Positions 13,801 to 28,800 of a stretch of 64,000 nucleotides of DNA are shown here, one piece after another. Made by a program: the position numbers and the translations under genes. Source of the DNA: Anarhynchus alexandrinus (Eukaryota; Chordata; Aves; Charadriiformes; Charadriidae); the NCBI GenBank assembly GCA_008711295.1, contig VUYV01000155.1:937056-1001055 (forward strand). The letters are read 5' to 3'. Under the pieces are notes generated by a model, which ran no database searches, was not told the DNA's origin, and saw only the letters and a list, made by a program, of their open reading frames with translations. Within the stretch, counting starts at the first letter, position 1; each line of letters opens with the position of its first letter.

Positions 13801-16800
13801 ATCTTGATAAATTAAATACACCACCAGGCAACATAACTGATCAGCAAATGAAACAAAAGCTTACTCTAAAGAAGGATGACTGTTTGAAAATGGAGAATGA
13901 AAACACTATAGAAGAAGAAGACAAAAAGAATTTTTCATCTGAGGAGAGATCAAAATTGATTAAAATGCCAATGAAAGGGTAAACTAAGGAAATAATCTCT
14001 AGTTCTTATTTATAGTACTACTTAAGTATCTTTTAGGTTTTCTAGTATTATAGTAGTTGAAGTAGTTTCCTCAGTGCTGAAAGCCATACTGACTAGTGCA
14101 CTGCTTCTCAAACGTTTAAGAAACAAAAAATTTTTAGAAGAAACTAAGCTCATAATGGAGGTTCAAATTTATTGCCTGCTTTAAAATAAAGAAAAAAAAA
14201 AAAAGAGAGAAACCAAATTCCGGTAGATTTCCTTGTCAATACTAAGGCAAAACTCGTCTTCAAAACCAGAGTTCAAGGCTGCAAAAATCAGTTATTTTTG
14301 TAGGAAATGGCCATCCAGAAAAGAAAAGTAGAAACTTGCAGTTTACTTTGCTTTCTCCATTCTCTAGGTGATTTTAGTGATCTCCATGCAGTTGGTGTTT
14401 TCCTTTTCATTAAATTCAGATGCTCTTTGTTAGGAAAAAAGATGATAGTACCAAGCCAATCTCAGAAGTTTGAAGAAGGCACAGATATTTTTATGTAACC
14501 CGAAGTAGGAGTTTTTTCCTGTCTGTCCTTCAAAGGAATCTCTGCTCTATATACTTCCTCTAATGAGGATATTAGATATGTTCCAGTTTACCTGAATCTA
14601 GCTCAGATTCTGCATTTCCCCTTTGTTCCTAGAGGAAGTTTTTTTAAATACTTCGATATCTTCCACGATCATTGGAGTCAAGTCTGTGTCTTATCATAGA
14701 TATTTTTCATGTCAGTTGTTTCTGGACATCCTCTTAAGTATGTCAGTTTCACAGAAATATTTTCTGTAAAGCTACTCAATTGGTAATTTTTTTTTTTCCT
14801 TTCTGTTTAATGTAGTAAATTTGCCCTGAATGCCAAAGTTGCAAAGAAAAATAAAAGACAGACTTCCAAGCAGAAGGCTAATCAGCAGATGAGCTCTGCC
14901 AGTGGGGATCATTTTCAAGAACTGGATGATAGCACTTTCAGTGAAACATCTCAAGATGAAGGAAGGTACTGAATATAAGCAATATTATAAATAAAACTTG
15001 CTTAATGATAAAAATTGACCTGAAAGCTAAAGGTAAGTTTTTACACCTGATGTGAACAATGATTCTTGTTCTTTTATGTGACAAGACTACCTGATGGCCT
15101 TTGTATTCAAAACCACTTCCTTTTTGCTTAGAGTGCTTTGAACATACTAGTAAAGTTAATGTGAAGGTCAGATGTGCACAAATTCTGAATAATTAGCTGT
15201 GTGTGCACGTGCATAAATATATATATATTTTATATTTTTAAAAAGGCAGAGGAGAGACATAAAAAGAGCAGAATTACTCTTTCACTGCAGGCTTCTCAGG
15301 TTTTTCTGCCTTTTTTTTTTTTCCAGCTGTGTCCCCTCCCGACTTCTTGCCCACTCTGAACTTACTTGTGTGGGAGGCAAAATGAGAAGCAGAAAGTGTT
15401 GACACTGTACAAGCACTGTTTGGCAATAGCTATAACATTGGTGTGTTATCAATACTGGTTTGGTCAGAAATGTAACACACAGCAGAGTGTGGGCTCCTAT
15501 GAAGAAAATTAATTCCATCCCAGCCAGACCCAGTACACTAGAGAATCCAAAATTATAGTTCTTTGACCTGTAAGAGAAGGATTCTCAACACTGAAGAGAG
15601 CTAAACTTCTAGTATTAAACAGGGAATGCATATAACTGTGTATCTGTGTATCTCCATATGTGTAGCTGTAGGATTCCTATCACTGTGACTGAACTGCAGA
15701 AAACAGTTACTTCAACTATTTGCTTAATAGCTTGTGGAAAAAATAGCTTTCCAATAGACATAATAGTACACAATTTTTTTTTCAGTTTTCAACTACATCT
15801 AACAAAATTCTTATATTAAATTTTAGTTTAATTCACTTCTGAAATTAAGTTTTCAGAGCAACTTTAGATATTGTTGATAATGCAATATAAGCATTCTAGT
15901 ACTGAAGTATATTTCTGTTTTCCAGACCTGCAGCAAAAACAGGGAGTGAAAAGAACAAGGTACTGTAAAATTAGTTTCTTGATAAAGAATTTGTATCAGC
16001 TTTTAATCACTTAGATGGAAAGAGCATTTACATAGTGATCAAGAAGATGCACAAATTGCTGCTAGTATGCAGCTTCATCATATTTAAGCCAAATCTATGG
16101 ACTGTGAATGAGAGAATGAATCATTCATGCATTTGTAATGACCTGTAGTACTCTATAATTGTATACAGAAAATACTGTATTGTTTGTAGGTCAGCATACA
16201 AATGGATGTAACTGATGACCTTGATTTAACTCACTCATCTGACACAACTTCAGAGGATGTTGAATTACCAACTTCAACCTATAAGGAGGCGATGTTGCTG
16301 TTAGAACAGCTTAGTGTGGATCATACGGGTATGTTTTCAAGTCACTTTGTCTTCAGCTGTTACAAGTTCCTCTTTTAAAACATGATTTCTTTGTATGCAC
16401 TCCTAGGTATTTTAGCTTTATATTTCAATCTAATAGTTCTTTATGATTAGAAATCCCCCTCAAAAGGTGTGAAATTATCTCACCTAACCTCAGATGTCTG
16501 TCTGTACTGTCAGCAAACATGCCGTACTTTACCATTGGTTCTCTGTCTACTCAGAGCTGGAGAAGCAGGTTCTTGCAAAGTACAGTTCAGCTCCCTCTAA
16601 TGCAGTCATCAAAAGTTCACAAGAGCTTCTTTTTCCTCTTTGTATCCCCTCAATAGCTCATGACAGATAGTGCAGCAAAATAACACCTTTGTTTAGATAT
16701 ATATGTATATAAAATCAGCTGTGGTAAGATGCTTGCATATATACACATAGCACTATATAAATATAAGCATCACTTACTACACCTATTAACCTATGCTAAA

Positions 16801-19800
16801 ATTTTGTTAGGCAAGGGTTAAATTTGGCTAAAGGCCAAACTCCCACCCAGCGGCTCTCTCACTCCCGCTCCTCAACAGGATGAAATAGGGTGAAAAAGCT
16901 CAAGGATCATTACAAAGGCAGGGCTATCACTTACCAGTTACTGTCACAGGCAAAACAGACTTCACGTGGAGAAACTTAACTTAATTTGTTGCCAATTAAA
17001 ATAAATTTGGATAGCGAGAAACAAAGACAAAAAAATAAAAGAACACCTCCCTACCACCCCCTTCTCAAGGTCAACTTCACTCTACTCCTGACTCCCCTAC
17101 CCCTCCCCAAGCAGCGCAGGAAGGCAGGGGTTTGCAGTCAGGACATCGCAGTTTCCCTCTGCTGCTCCTTCTTCCTCACACTTTTCCCCTGCTCCAGTGT
17201 GAGTCCTTCCGTGGCCTCCAGTCCTTCAGGAAAAATCTGTTCCACCCTGGGCTCTCCATGGGCTGCAGGTCCTTCAGGAAATACCCACCTGCTCTGGCAT
17301 GGGGTCTTCCACAGTGCTGCATTGTGGATTTCTGCTCTATCATGGTGTCTCCATGGGCTGCAGGGGAATCTCTGCTCTGGCACCTGGAGCGCCTCCTCCC
17401 CCTACTTCTTCACTGCCTGGGTGTTCACAGGGCTGTTTTTCACATTCTTTTCCCCTTCCTCCTCTGCCTGTGTGGTGTTTTTGCCCTTTCCTAAGTATGT
17501 TTTCTCTGAGGTGCCACCAGCATGGCTGAAAGGCTCAGCTGTGCCCTGTGGTGGGTCCATTGGAACTGGCTTTGTCTGGCACAGGGCAACCCCCAGCCTT
17601 TTCTCACAGAGACCTCCCCGCTACCTGCAGTCTTCCCGCTACCAAAACCTTGCTGCCTACACCCAAGACAGCAAAGCATTACATAATTTATACATTGGAA
17701 AGTATTTGAGCATATGCGCAGCTTTGTGCCTTTTCTGTCTCAAAACAGGTTCTGCTGTTTTGTTGAAGATTCAAAACATACTTCTTGAATATGAACAGAT
17801 AATAGAACGTGAAAGAAATCGGTATAAAGCTGTCTGGAGAGAAGTAAGGAAATTGGAAAGTGAAAAGGAGGAGTCACAATTAATAGCGGAAGAGACTCAA
17901 GATTTGAAATCCATATTGGCTCACCAAGAAGTGGAATGGAAAAGTGATATCCAAAGCCTTAAGTATGTAACCTTGCATTCTGATAATGTGTTATCTTGTC
18001 ACTGTTCATGTTCAGAAGATGCTGATGGTACAGGCAGTAGGATGAGGAGTTTCTCATGTTTGGGGTTTGAGTTTTTTGAATCCCATGGACAAGTTATGCT
18101 ATAAGGGACATAATGTCAGGGGGGAAAAAAGGCTTGGATATTAGCTCCATATAAAATCATCTGGATGTTGTTTTAACTTTTTTTTTAAATAGCAATACAA
18201 GAGAACAAGAGAGTATGTATGGGAAAATGAGATTTATAAGAGAGATTTATATAGATATGTATTTTTTTTTAATTTTGTCTTTGCAGCTTCTCGTGGTGTA
18301 TAACATTAGGAATTCTGGTAACTCCTCAGAGTGCAGCTCAGAACAGAGCTTAGAGCATTTGCTTGCTTGCTTGTTTTTTTTTATTTGAAAGGTCAAATTG
18401 GGGATTGCCCCCTTCCCCATACTCCTGAGCTAGACCTGGAGGGTGTGAGGTTTTTCATTGCTGTTGTCATCACTTCAGACAAGAGCAGCCAGCAGGCACT
18501 GCATGAAATTCAGCAAGAACACATGCAAAGCCCTGCACTTGGGAAGGAAGATCCCCTTGTGATGATGTACCATGAGATGGCCTGGCTGGGGAGCTTGCTG
18601 AGAAGGCCCTGGTGGTCTTGGCAGAGGAAAAGCTCAACATGAGCCAGTATGAGCTGGCAGCTGAGGCAGCCAACGGCATTCTGAGCTGCATTAAGAGCAG
18701 CAGAGCCAGGAGACTGGGGGGAATGATTATCTGCCCTTACTCAGCACTTGCTGAACTGTGTCTAGAGCACTGGGTCCAATTTTTGGCCTCCCAGTACAAG
18801 AGAGATCTTAATCGGTATGTGCAAGTTCAGCAGAGAGCTACCAAGCTGGTCAGGGAGAAGGAGCACCAGCCCTGTGAGGGAGAGGCTGAGGGAACTGAGC
18901 TTCAAGGAGTTATGCCTTCCAGTATGCGGAAGAGGGTTGTGAGGAAGACAAAGCCAGTCCCAACTTGCCCTGGGTTTGACTCCAACTGTTTTTCAAAATT
19001 CTCAAATATCTATCAATTACAAAGAATTAATATTTTCATTCTAAATAAGTTCTTAAAGCAATGCTAACGTTACACTTTTAAAAGCTATACTTTTTGTGAA
19101 ATTACACTAAAAATTATATGTAAACCTTTTTCCTTGCAATATAAACCATTCAAATACAAATGTTACTGTCAGTCTTTTGAATAATTTGTTAGTGGTTGCT
19201 GGTACTTGTTTTGCAGAATTTCTAAAACAGATTTTCAATTGGCAGCTCTTTCCTTATGTAACAGTCAGTATTACTTGAAATCATTGAATCTATAATATGT
19301 AGGCAATGCTCAGCATGTTACGAAAGATTTAACATTTTTATGGTTTGGGTTGTCTGCAAGTTCATAATGTGGAATACCTACTTTTTATCAGTCCTTTAGT
19401 TTCTCAAATATTCTGTTAAATCTCAGATTTACTTTGAAACAAGAAGAGGAAAAGAGGCTCAGAGTAGAAACACTATATGAGAAAACAAGAGAAAAACTCA
19501 GCAAGAAAGAAGATCAGTATTGTAAAGAGGTGGAGGAGAAACAGCAACTTGAGTTACACTCAAGGAATTTAGAAATGGAGCTAATAACACTGAGAAAGCT
19601 CTTGAAACAGGTATATTAAGTAACGAGTTAAACACTTGTCATCTTATTTCTGCTTCCTTTTAATTGGCATTGTGTTCCAGTATGCCTAAAGAAGGAGGTA
19701 CTTTGTTCATGGAAGAGGCGTTGGATAACTATTGCGAAATTTTGAGGACGGTTGAGAACCGTTGGTTCACAAGTGGTCTGTTCTTTATTTCTCTTCCCCC

Positions 19801-22800
19801 CCCCCCACCCCACCCCACTTTCTTTGCAAGTTCCTTTTCTCCTTTTTTAAAATTTAGGTTTCATTTGTATTTCAGGCAAAACCTGACTTTGAGTTATTTT
19901 TCTAAATTACTACAAAACATTCTGCATTTCTTATTTTTTCAGAAGAAAATTAAACTATATTATTTATAGATGGATTATAACAACTGTGGGTAAGCAGAAA
20001 TATTTGCAAGAATACAAAGGAGAATGGGAAGATATTGCTAGCTCTGATTTTTCTTAGGATGCAAGTAGTTTAATTGTATTACTGTAGGTTGAAGAAGAGC
20101 GTGATGAAACACAGAGACAGCTCTCTCAGGAAAAGAGTGCCAGAGCCCTTCAAGAAGGAATTTTGAACAACCACCTTTGGAGACAAAAGGAACTAGAAGA
20201 AGAGACAAGAAGAACTATAGAAAAAAATTCAGAGGTAAGCAGATTTTTTTTCTAATTAACTACATTTCACCATGTTATTTCTAAAGTCATAATAAATCTT
20301 ATATAACTTTTTCAGCTTCTTGATAGATTATTTACAGTTTATCAGTGTAACTTAACTTTTCTGTTTTCCCTTATGTCTTTAAAAGTTCTGGAAAGCATCA
20401 TCAGTCCTGTATGTACCTGAATTGCATGTGGAAGTATGAAACTAATAGGAGACACTATTTACACTGTTTCTTAAGTTATCTGTTACTTTTCATTTCATAG
20501 ATATTTTATCATCACTTTTTAAGGTTTATAGCAGTGAAACACCTACCTACCTACGCCAAGGTTGACCAGGAAGTTGTTGGACCACTGACTCTTGGTGTTC
20601 CTGTTATTTGGTTTTTTAATTACTTATTCCCTTATCAAACTTATTTTCTTCAAGTATGCCTTTCTTTTCCACATCCACATCCTAAAATTTTATGAAGGAA
20701 TATCAGCAATGAATTAAACTCTCTGTAGGGGTTAGAATAATTGGAAGAGAAAAAGAAATCATAAACGCTGTAAAAAAAAAAAAAATCTTGAAAAGAGTTT
20801 ACTGAATTTACTAAGAATGTGCAGTGCTTGGAAGAATCATTTGTTCTCAGCTGTGCTGCCCAATAAATGTAGGGTGAATATGTGTTTGTGGAAAAATGTT
20901 ATATATATAATGAACAGGAAATATACAAGACTTGCATTCCAGTGATGATTGAGTTGTATAGTTAACATTCAGGAAAACAAAGGGTTAAGTGTTAAGAAGA
21001 TGTTTGAGAAGGAAAATACCCTTTTAGCTTTGTTTTTAACAGATTTGTAACACAGCTAAATTAACCTGAAAGGCATGCACACACAAGAAAGCACTGTCAT
21101 TTTAAAAGCTTTATACTTGAGATACTTTAAATATGTTTCCATTGTGTGCATACATTGTACACATGCATGGGTTCATAGAGTAGCTTATGTATTACCTGAA
21201 ATTTCTCTCTCACCTTTGAAGTCATGCTGCAGTATTAGAAATGTTAAAATGCATTTTAATGCTGAAGTGGTTTTGTAGATTCATTTCCCAACTGGCTATT
21301 TATTAATGTTCCCTGTTATTCAGGAATCCGACACTGAGAGAGAAAAGGATCTGTTGTACAAAAATCAGTTACTACAAGATGAGATTGCTATGCTAAGACT
21401 AGAACTTGATCAAGTAAGACTTAGGCACCAGGAGGAAGAAGGAAAATATTTAGAGGAAAATGAGACCTTGAAAGAAAAAAATGAAGATCTCAAAAAGGAA
21501 CTTAAACTGAACGAGGAAGCCTTAACACAAACAGTTTTTCAGTATAATGGACAGCTCAACTTATTAAAGACAGAATCTGCAGTGCTAACTTCCAAACTTG
21601 AGCAGACAAAAGAAAGCAAAGACAGACTAGAGACGGAAATTGAATCATTTCGTTCCCGCCTGAACACTACTGTTCAAGAACTTGAACGTCATCAGTCATC
21701 AAAAAGTGATGTCGAACGAACGTTTCAGAGAGAACGTGATGAATGGCTTCGCTTGCAAGACAAGCTCCATCATGACCTCTCTGATGTGCGAGAAACCAAC
21801 AAGAGCTTGTCTCAGCAGCTGAGTAAAGCTGAAAGCAAAGCAAATAGTCTAGAAAATGAGCTTCATCAGTTGAAACAAACACTCAGAGAAAAAACATTGC
21901 TTTTAGAAATGACGCAGAAAGAATTAAGTCAAGCCCAGTGTCAGGCAAAGGAATGCGATCATGCTCGACAACTTGAGAAAGATCAAGTAAGCAAATTTAT
22001 GATAAAGCAGGAATCCATGCAGGAGCGATTGGCCCAGCTCCAGAGTGAAAACCTTTTACTCCGTCAGCAACTGGAAGATATGCAGAACAAGGGGATCATC
22101 AAAGAAAAAGTAGTGAATGATGTGCAGGACCGGTTTAACGATATTTTTAACAAACTCAGAGCTGATACTGAAAAGCAAGTTTACCTAGTGGAAGAGAGAA
22201 ACAAGGAATTAAATGCCAAATGTACTGATTTAAGAGAACAAGTCTTTAAATATGAGACTGACAAAGTAGAAAGAGAGGTAAAGTATATGTTTGGAAAGAA
22301 CAACTTAAACTTTGTCAGTTCTTGAAATATTTTTTTTCTAAAATGTACCATGTGTAAGTTACGTGCATGGGACCAAATAATGCTGATTTGTTTTGGTTTG
22401 TTGTGTTTCTCTTGGAATTGTAGAAGGTTTTAGCTAAAACAGGGTGTTACTGCTCAGATCCGTGCAGAGAACAGAAAAAAGGTATCCAAGTCTGAGCTTT
22501 GATCAAGAAAGGTGATTCTTCTCTAGAACCTTTTTCATCTCATTTCCTTAGTCCATTTTATGCCCTGTAGAATGGTTTTATTTATTCGATGGTTTTTATA
22601 GATGTATTGCACTGATGACATAAATAAGAGTGGTATAAAAGGAAGAACTATCCAACATGTGAGGGTTGAGGCATGAAGATGCAGACAGGTGAAGTGATGG
22701 GGTTTATGCTAAGCTCCTACAGAGAAAAAAAAATTGCTTCTCCATAAGTTGCTATCAAAATTGAAGAGTATAAGAAGTATCCAAGTGTTAATTTATGTGT

Positions 22801-25800
22801 TTTGGGGGTTCTAAGGGGCCTGCCTGTTCCTCAAGAAGTTCATTTCAGACACTGACTTAAGCTTTCTCTTCTCTTTTATGATGTGTAGCCATATTCAAAT
22901 GTGTTCATTCTTTGAGGCTCTGTGAAAGACTAATTAACTGGACAGAAGACTCATTAGGACATTAGTTAAACTGTCTTTCTGCAGATTCACACAGTACATG
23001 AGTATGAAACATGCACCTATGCAGAGCACTAGCGTAATTTATTTTGCTCAAACACGCATGAACGAAGTGTTGCTCCCATTTCTGCATGTAGATGATTTTT
23101 GTCAAGAAAAAGGGTGGAAGAGAATGAAGGCGGGGTAGGAGTGAGGAATAGGCAGACAGTTGAAAAAGCTATAGGCAATGGGAGAATGCATTATTATATA
23201 CGTTCCTAGGAGTAGGCAGGGTCTTCTCTATTGATAGAGTATTCTACCAATTCTAGGTAGAGCAATGATTTAAAAGTTGCCTTACCCATTTTGTTTAATC
23301 TTCCTGTACTTTCTGGAAAATAGGAACTAATCACATCCAGTATTTAGACACTCTGGTGTGAGGTTTGTCACCCTTAATGATTTGAATGGTGATTTAAAAT
23401 TGCATTTCCTTCTTCATAACAAATCCAGAATCTTTGAGTAAGTATCTGCATGTGTCAGATAAGGACCTTATTTTTCATTTGTCAATTACTTTTTTGGGGG
23501 GAGGGGAGAGGGGGAGAACTCTGGCAGTTCTGTCAATCATTTTAATCTGTGAATTACTTTATATTCTTACTACCAAAATAACAGGCTCCTTTTCAAGGTG
23601 CTAGAGAGAGACATATATATATAGATGAACTATCCAGGTTTTTGTAAACCTAATCCGTCAGTGTAAAGGCAGTTGTTATTCTAAAATGAACTCAGTAAGA
23701 AGACTGCAAGAGGATGTGATTCAACATGTACTTAAAGTGTATCTCAAAAGAGCTTTCAGATATATGTATTCATTTAATTGTATTTGTATAATGGAGGAAT
23801 AGAACAAAGAACGATCTAATACAAAGTCCTGCCTTTGGTCATCAGAGTAATATCTGCAGTCAAACTATGGCTCTTACGTCACAACAGATTTCTTTGGGTT
23901 TTGTTAGACAAAAATACATGACTGCAGTGTGTGCTTGTGTATTTTTCCAAGAAGAATAATACTTGAGCCCTTTTTATGTATTAGGAAACAGAAATCCTCA
24001 TGAACAGCTGCTGATAGTTTGGAGGTGCTCAGCTGAGAGAGATGAAGAGAGGTCATGGTCTGTGCAGGTGCCTGCTAGTGGTGGGCAAAACTTCATACCT
24101 TTATGTTCAATCCGCATACAGGTCTAATTGTATAATCAAGTTAATGTTAAGGTATATTTCATGTTCTTACGACTTTCTTCATGCTCATTTAACTGTTTCA
24201 TTAGGGCATGGTCAGACAACTGCAGCAAGAGCTTGCTGATGCTCTTAAAAAGCAATCTATGTCAGAAGCTTCACTTGAAGTTACTACACGCTACCGCACT
24301 GACCTGGAGGAAGACAAGCTACGCTTACAAAAGGAATTGGAAAAGGTTAAAACCAAGGTACATAATGTCTCTAACTGTATGAATAAATCTGAGGGTGGCC
24401 ATTGAAAGTAGCAGCAAATGTTGTCCTAAAACCCTGGAAAAAACTTGAACAGGATATATTTAATGACGTGTGAATGTAGTGTCCATGTCTTTGACAGGAG
24501 GACGCTATGTCCTTAGTTGGACAAAGGTTTGTATTTGCTAATCTGCTTTGCAAAATAAACTGATGTGTCTATAGCTAATTGCATTTGGTTTGGCAAAGCA
24601 GATTATCTGGTTTCTGAAAAACAATAGAAATACTGGACTGCTGCATTTGGGCTTTTTTGTGCAGTCTATGCTTTGTGTCTCTCTCACCCCGCCGCTGGGT
24701 AACATGTCAATTCTGAATGCTTTTGTAACTTATTCTGCGTATGCTTTTTTTTTTTGGCCTTGTTTGGCCCTGCTATAATTTGCCAAACTTAAGTGGCCTT
24801 CTTGTGAGTGAATTGTAAGCTGCTTTCTGAGGTGGGGACTACCTTTTGCAGTCTTCTTATGAAAACTGAGGTATAGAGGCCCTGGACTTCTGAAATAGAA
24901 ATCATCTTAATCTCCTTACAAGGGAGTCGTGAAGTCACTTTAGGAGAAGGATCAACTTTTTAATTCGTATTTTCAATAGAGGAGCAAACAAGTGGATACA
25001 AAGTGTGTCATGAGTCAGTGAAAGGGTAGGAGGGTCAGTGTCGGTGCTTAGAACCATGCTATAGGAAATCAACGCAGGGATGGGAGAGGCCAGTATAAAA
25101 GATGAAGTAACACAGTTTGTATTCGTTTGCTAGTAGAAGTGAAAGTTTGAATGTACTTAAAGTGATTACAGTTCTTTGAGTAGAGGGTATGTGCAGATAT
25201 ATGCAGTACTTGAATTCGTCAGTTGACTCCTCTGTATAAAAGCTCACCGGACTAGTGTGGATCCTTACTGTGATTTTACAGCTGCGGGAGTCGGAAGAAC
25301 AGCACCTTCAGTCTGAGCATTGTGTTCACGACTTGAAGACTGCCTTGGATAATAAGGAAAGAGAAGTAGTAGCCTCTTCCCAGAAACTGCAGGACCTCCT
25401 GTTGGCATCTTCTGGGACTACTACTACTATAAAACAACTGGAAGAACATGTGCAGCGGTAAGAGAATAGCGAAGCAAGGTGTTTGTTGCTTTCTGGGATT
25501 GTGTGAAAACAACAGGGTAGCCTTGTTGCATGAAGTTAATACATGATTTTGAAGGATGCTTTTATTTTAGATTATGTTATTTCACATTGTTGTTACAGAA
25601 TTGGTGCTCTGGTAGATTTCCATAATAAAACCTGTATGTCTTTTTAAGCCTTGAAATTGAAAAAGCCAGATTGGAAGCCACAGTCCAGCAACAAAGCAAT
25701 AGGATTGAAGCCCTTCAGAGAGATCTGCAAGCCTCTGCCTCAGTAAGCTGGTCATAAACTTCCCTTTTTGTGAGCTCCTGAGCCTAGTTACCTATTTCTG

Positions 25801-28800
25801 TGTGTCGTGGTTTAACACCAGCCAGCAACGAGGACCAAGCAGCTGCTTGCTCACCCCCCAGTTTCCGCCCCCCCAGAAGGACAGGGACAAGAGGAAAAAA
25901 AGGAGGAGAAAGGGAGAAAAAACCAAAACTTATTGGTTGAGATAAAGACATTTTAATGGAACAATAATAGAAAAGGAAAATAACAATAATAATAGTGACA
26001 CAAATCACTCTCACTGCCTAGTGAATTGTCACCATCCTGAGCAATGATCGTGGATTCCCCCTCCCCAGGCCAACCCCATTTATATACTGAGCATGATGTC
26101 TATGGTATGGAATATTCTATTGGCTATTCCATTATTCTGCCTATATTCCTTCTCAGCTTCTATGAGAAGCTGAAAAGAGTCCTTGAAAATCATAAACATC
26201 ACCTAGCAACAAATAAAACAATATGTATTGTTTACATTCCTGTCACGGCAATCACTAGAAAGACAGTTAACTTTCCTGACTGAAACCAGGACACTGTGGG
26301 GAAATTTTAACATGAGGTTTTCCTGGAGAGCCTAGGGGAGCTCAGTTCCTGCATTCTGCTGAAAAAGTCTGCTTGGAAAGCAGTCTGGTCCATTCCCCAC
26401 ATTTCTGGTTTTGAGAGTTTTCCCATGCTACTATAGCAAGTCTAAATGCTGTAAAAGGTAAGGATTTGACACTAATACGCTGGTGTAACTATTGTCTGCA
26501 TTAGATCCATTGTGACATCAGATGCTGCTTCAGACACTTGTGGCAATGTGTATCATTAAAGGTATTCATTGAGTTAACTCATGGAAATTCCTCAGGGGAT
26601 ATTAGTGCCAGGCACTTTGTGCCGGACACCTGATGGGCATCATCAGACTGGAACAAAAGTTATACTGCCCAGAGCTTTTGATGTGCAGAACTGTTTTTCC
26701 TTTGGCCACTTTCTGTGTGTTTGTTTTCATGAAACAGTGAAGAGGAATGTCTGTGGTATCATTTGCAGAACTAAGTGCAAGCCTTGGAATTTCCCACTGC
26801 CTCTACGCAGTGGTTAATTTAAACTCGGATAAGGTGCTTTCATCTGTGGCCTGTACAGAGCAAATTATTTTTGTATTGTAACCAGTGAGCTAGGGTTTTT
26901 GTTACGACTGTAGTTGTTAATTAGTGCTGAAGAAATTTTGAAAATAACTACATGTGAAAGTTGAACGTTGTGATGTACTGATACTGACAAGAGAAGAGGG
27001 AAAGCAGTCACGATGCTGGTCCTTCCCCTTTGGTTAACAGGGCATGGTTTTCAAATGTACTGTGGATGGTAAAAGCTACTCCTACTTGTTTTCACTGAAG
27101 ATTCTTTGTATCCCGCATGGTGTTCTCTCTTCCTAAAGCAAATGGCAGAGGTGATGATTGCTAACAATTTTACAGTGGCATCAAACTAAGGCTGTTTTGA
27201 TCATTGGTGCTGGGTGTAAATACTATAGGAATAAAGGGGTGTATGTAATGTTTACATTTGGTAATGAGGTGTAAACTTCATTCTGGAAAGTCATAGTGTG
27301 TCTTTTTGCTTCTTTTAATGCTTCTGTAGGTTCATAAACGCCTGGAAGACTTGATAACTAGCTTACAGACAACACAAGCAGCTGCAGAGGACCACCACCA
27401 TCAGCAGGTATATGACTGACTTCTGTGAATGACTGTTTTAGTCTTTGAATTTTTTGTGTGCAGGTAATTGATGAAAAGATCAGGTGGGCTGTGCAGGCAC
27501 AGTTCAGCTGACAAATACCGTTCTGGTTTTAGGGCAAGGCACCCTCAAGGGAAAAGGCTGTAAATTTCCTCATTTCCCTGCTGCTGTGTTTTGTAGCTGT
27601 GGTGTGGTGTGCAAGATATTTGTGTTCATCAGTATGATTTGTTTGATGAATTCTCTCCCCCAGCCCAGCAGGAGGGAGTGAGCAAGTGGCTGTGTGATGC
27701 TTAGCTGCCTACTGGAGTTAAACCATGGCAGATGATGGATAAGATGGGTATTGTGGGCAGGCAGGCATCTGTGGTTGAAAGCTGAGAGAGGAGACTGGAC
27801 TTGGGAGTTGTAGGGTGATTTTGTGTGTGTGTGTATATGGTCTTATCCCCCTAAGATGAAACCTCATCTTGTCCCTTCTAAATCATTAGTTCTTTCCACC
27901 AGCTTCAATTACTGTTCTTGGTTATGTTTCCCGAGGTGTGTTTTACACTCTGCGTTAAGTTTAACCGTAGATATTGGATGGGGAGAGGAGACCTTAGGCC
28001 TGTTTCCATTAAAGTTACTGCTTTCTAGTGCAGTGTTGTCTTTCCAGTCACCTTAGTATTTTCTTTTGCCACTGTTGCTCTCACAGATGCAAAAACAGAA
28101 TGTGCTGGGTCTGACATTAAAGGACTCGCACAGCATGTGGGAAGAGCAATTGAAGTCAAGATTCCACCTTGAAGAGCGTGTTGCTCAGCTTGACAGGGAA
28201 AAGGCTGAACTCGTGGAACAGGTGAGTCCAGAAGATTCTCCAGATGCTTAGCCAATACCCAGGAGAACAGTGTTCACCTTTTTGTCAAGTTCTTACATAC
28301 TCAGCTTTTTCTGTTATCCCTGCCATTCAGGCTCTGAGTATCTTGTGATTTGGGGATCATCCAGGAAGCAAATAAAAGCTAGCTGGGTATCTTTGTGTAA
28401 ATTCTGGAGTGGTTCCCTTGGGAAGAATTCCCAGTGTGGTTTGCTATCTGTTGAGCACATTGAGCAAAGCTGCAGTTCCCCAGGTCTTTCTTGGGTTCCT
28501 TGTGGTCATCTTCTGACCCCTTGGTTTCTGGGCAGGGTTAAAATGTTTCCAGTGCAATGTATGGTGAAGCTGCTGTGTGTTTTTAGGGTAGCAGCAGCTT
28601 AAAAGCCTTGCAGAAGAATGTACTGAAGGAATTATGGGCAAATTGACTAGTGCCTGGGAAAAGAGAAATGGCTGCCAGTCTCCAAGGGGCAGCCTTTCCC
28701 TTCTCTCCTTTCTGTAGAGTTAAAATGGAAGTACAAAGTTAAAACAGCTGCCAGCTCTCCTCTGGTTTGGCTGAGAAAACACCAAGAGGAAGAACAACAT

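Noticed and set aside
16986..18104. 372-codon plus-strand frame as an independent gene
   Set aside because: It is an LTR reading through into exon 10 of the ANKRD26-like gene, has no ATG upstream of the exon, and runs past a good splice donor at 17963.
18612..19067. 151-codon plus-strand frame
   Set aside because: Derived from an old CR1 copy (SQYELAAEAANGILSCIKSS matches the MSQQCA block).
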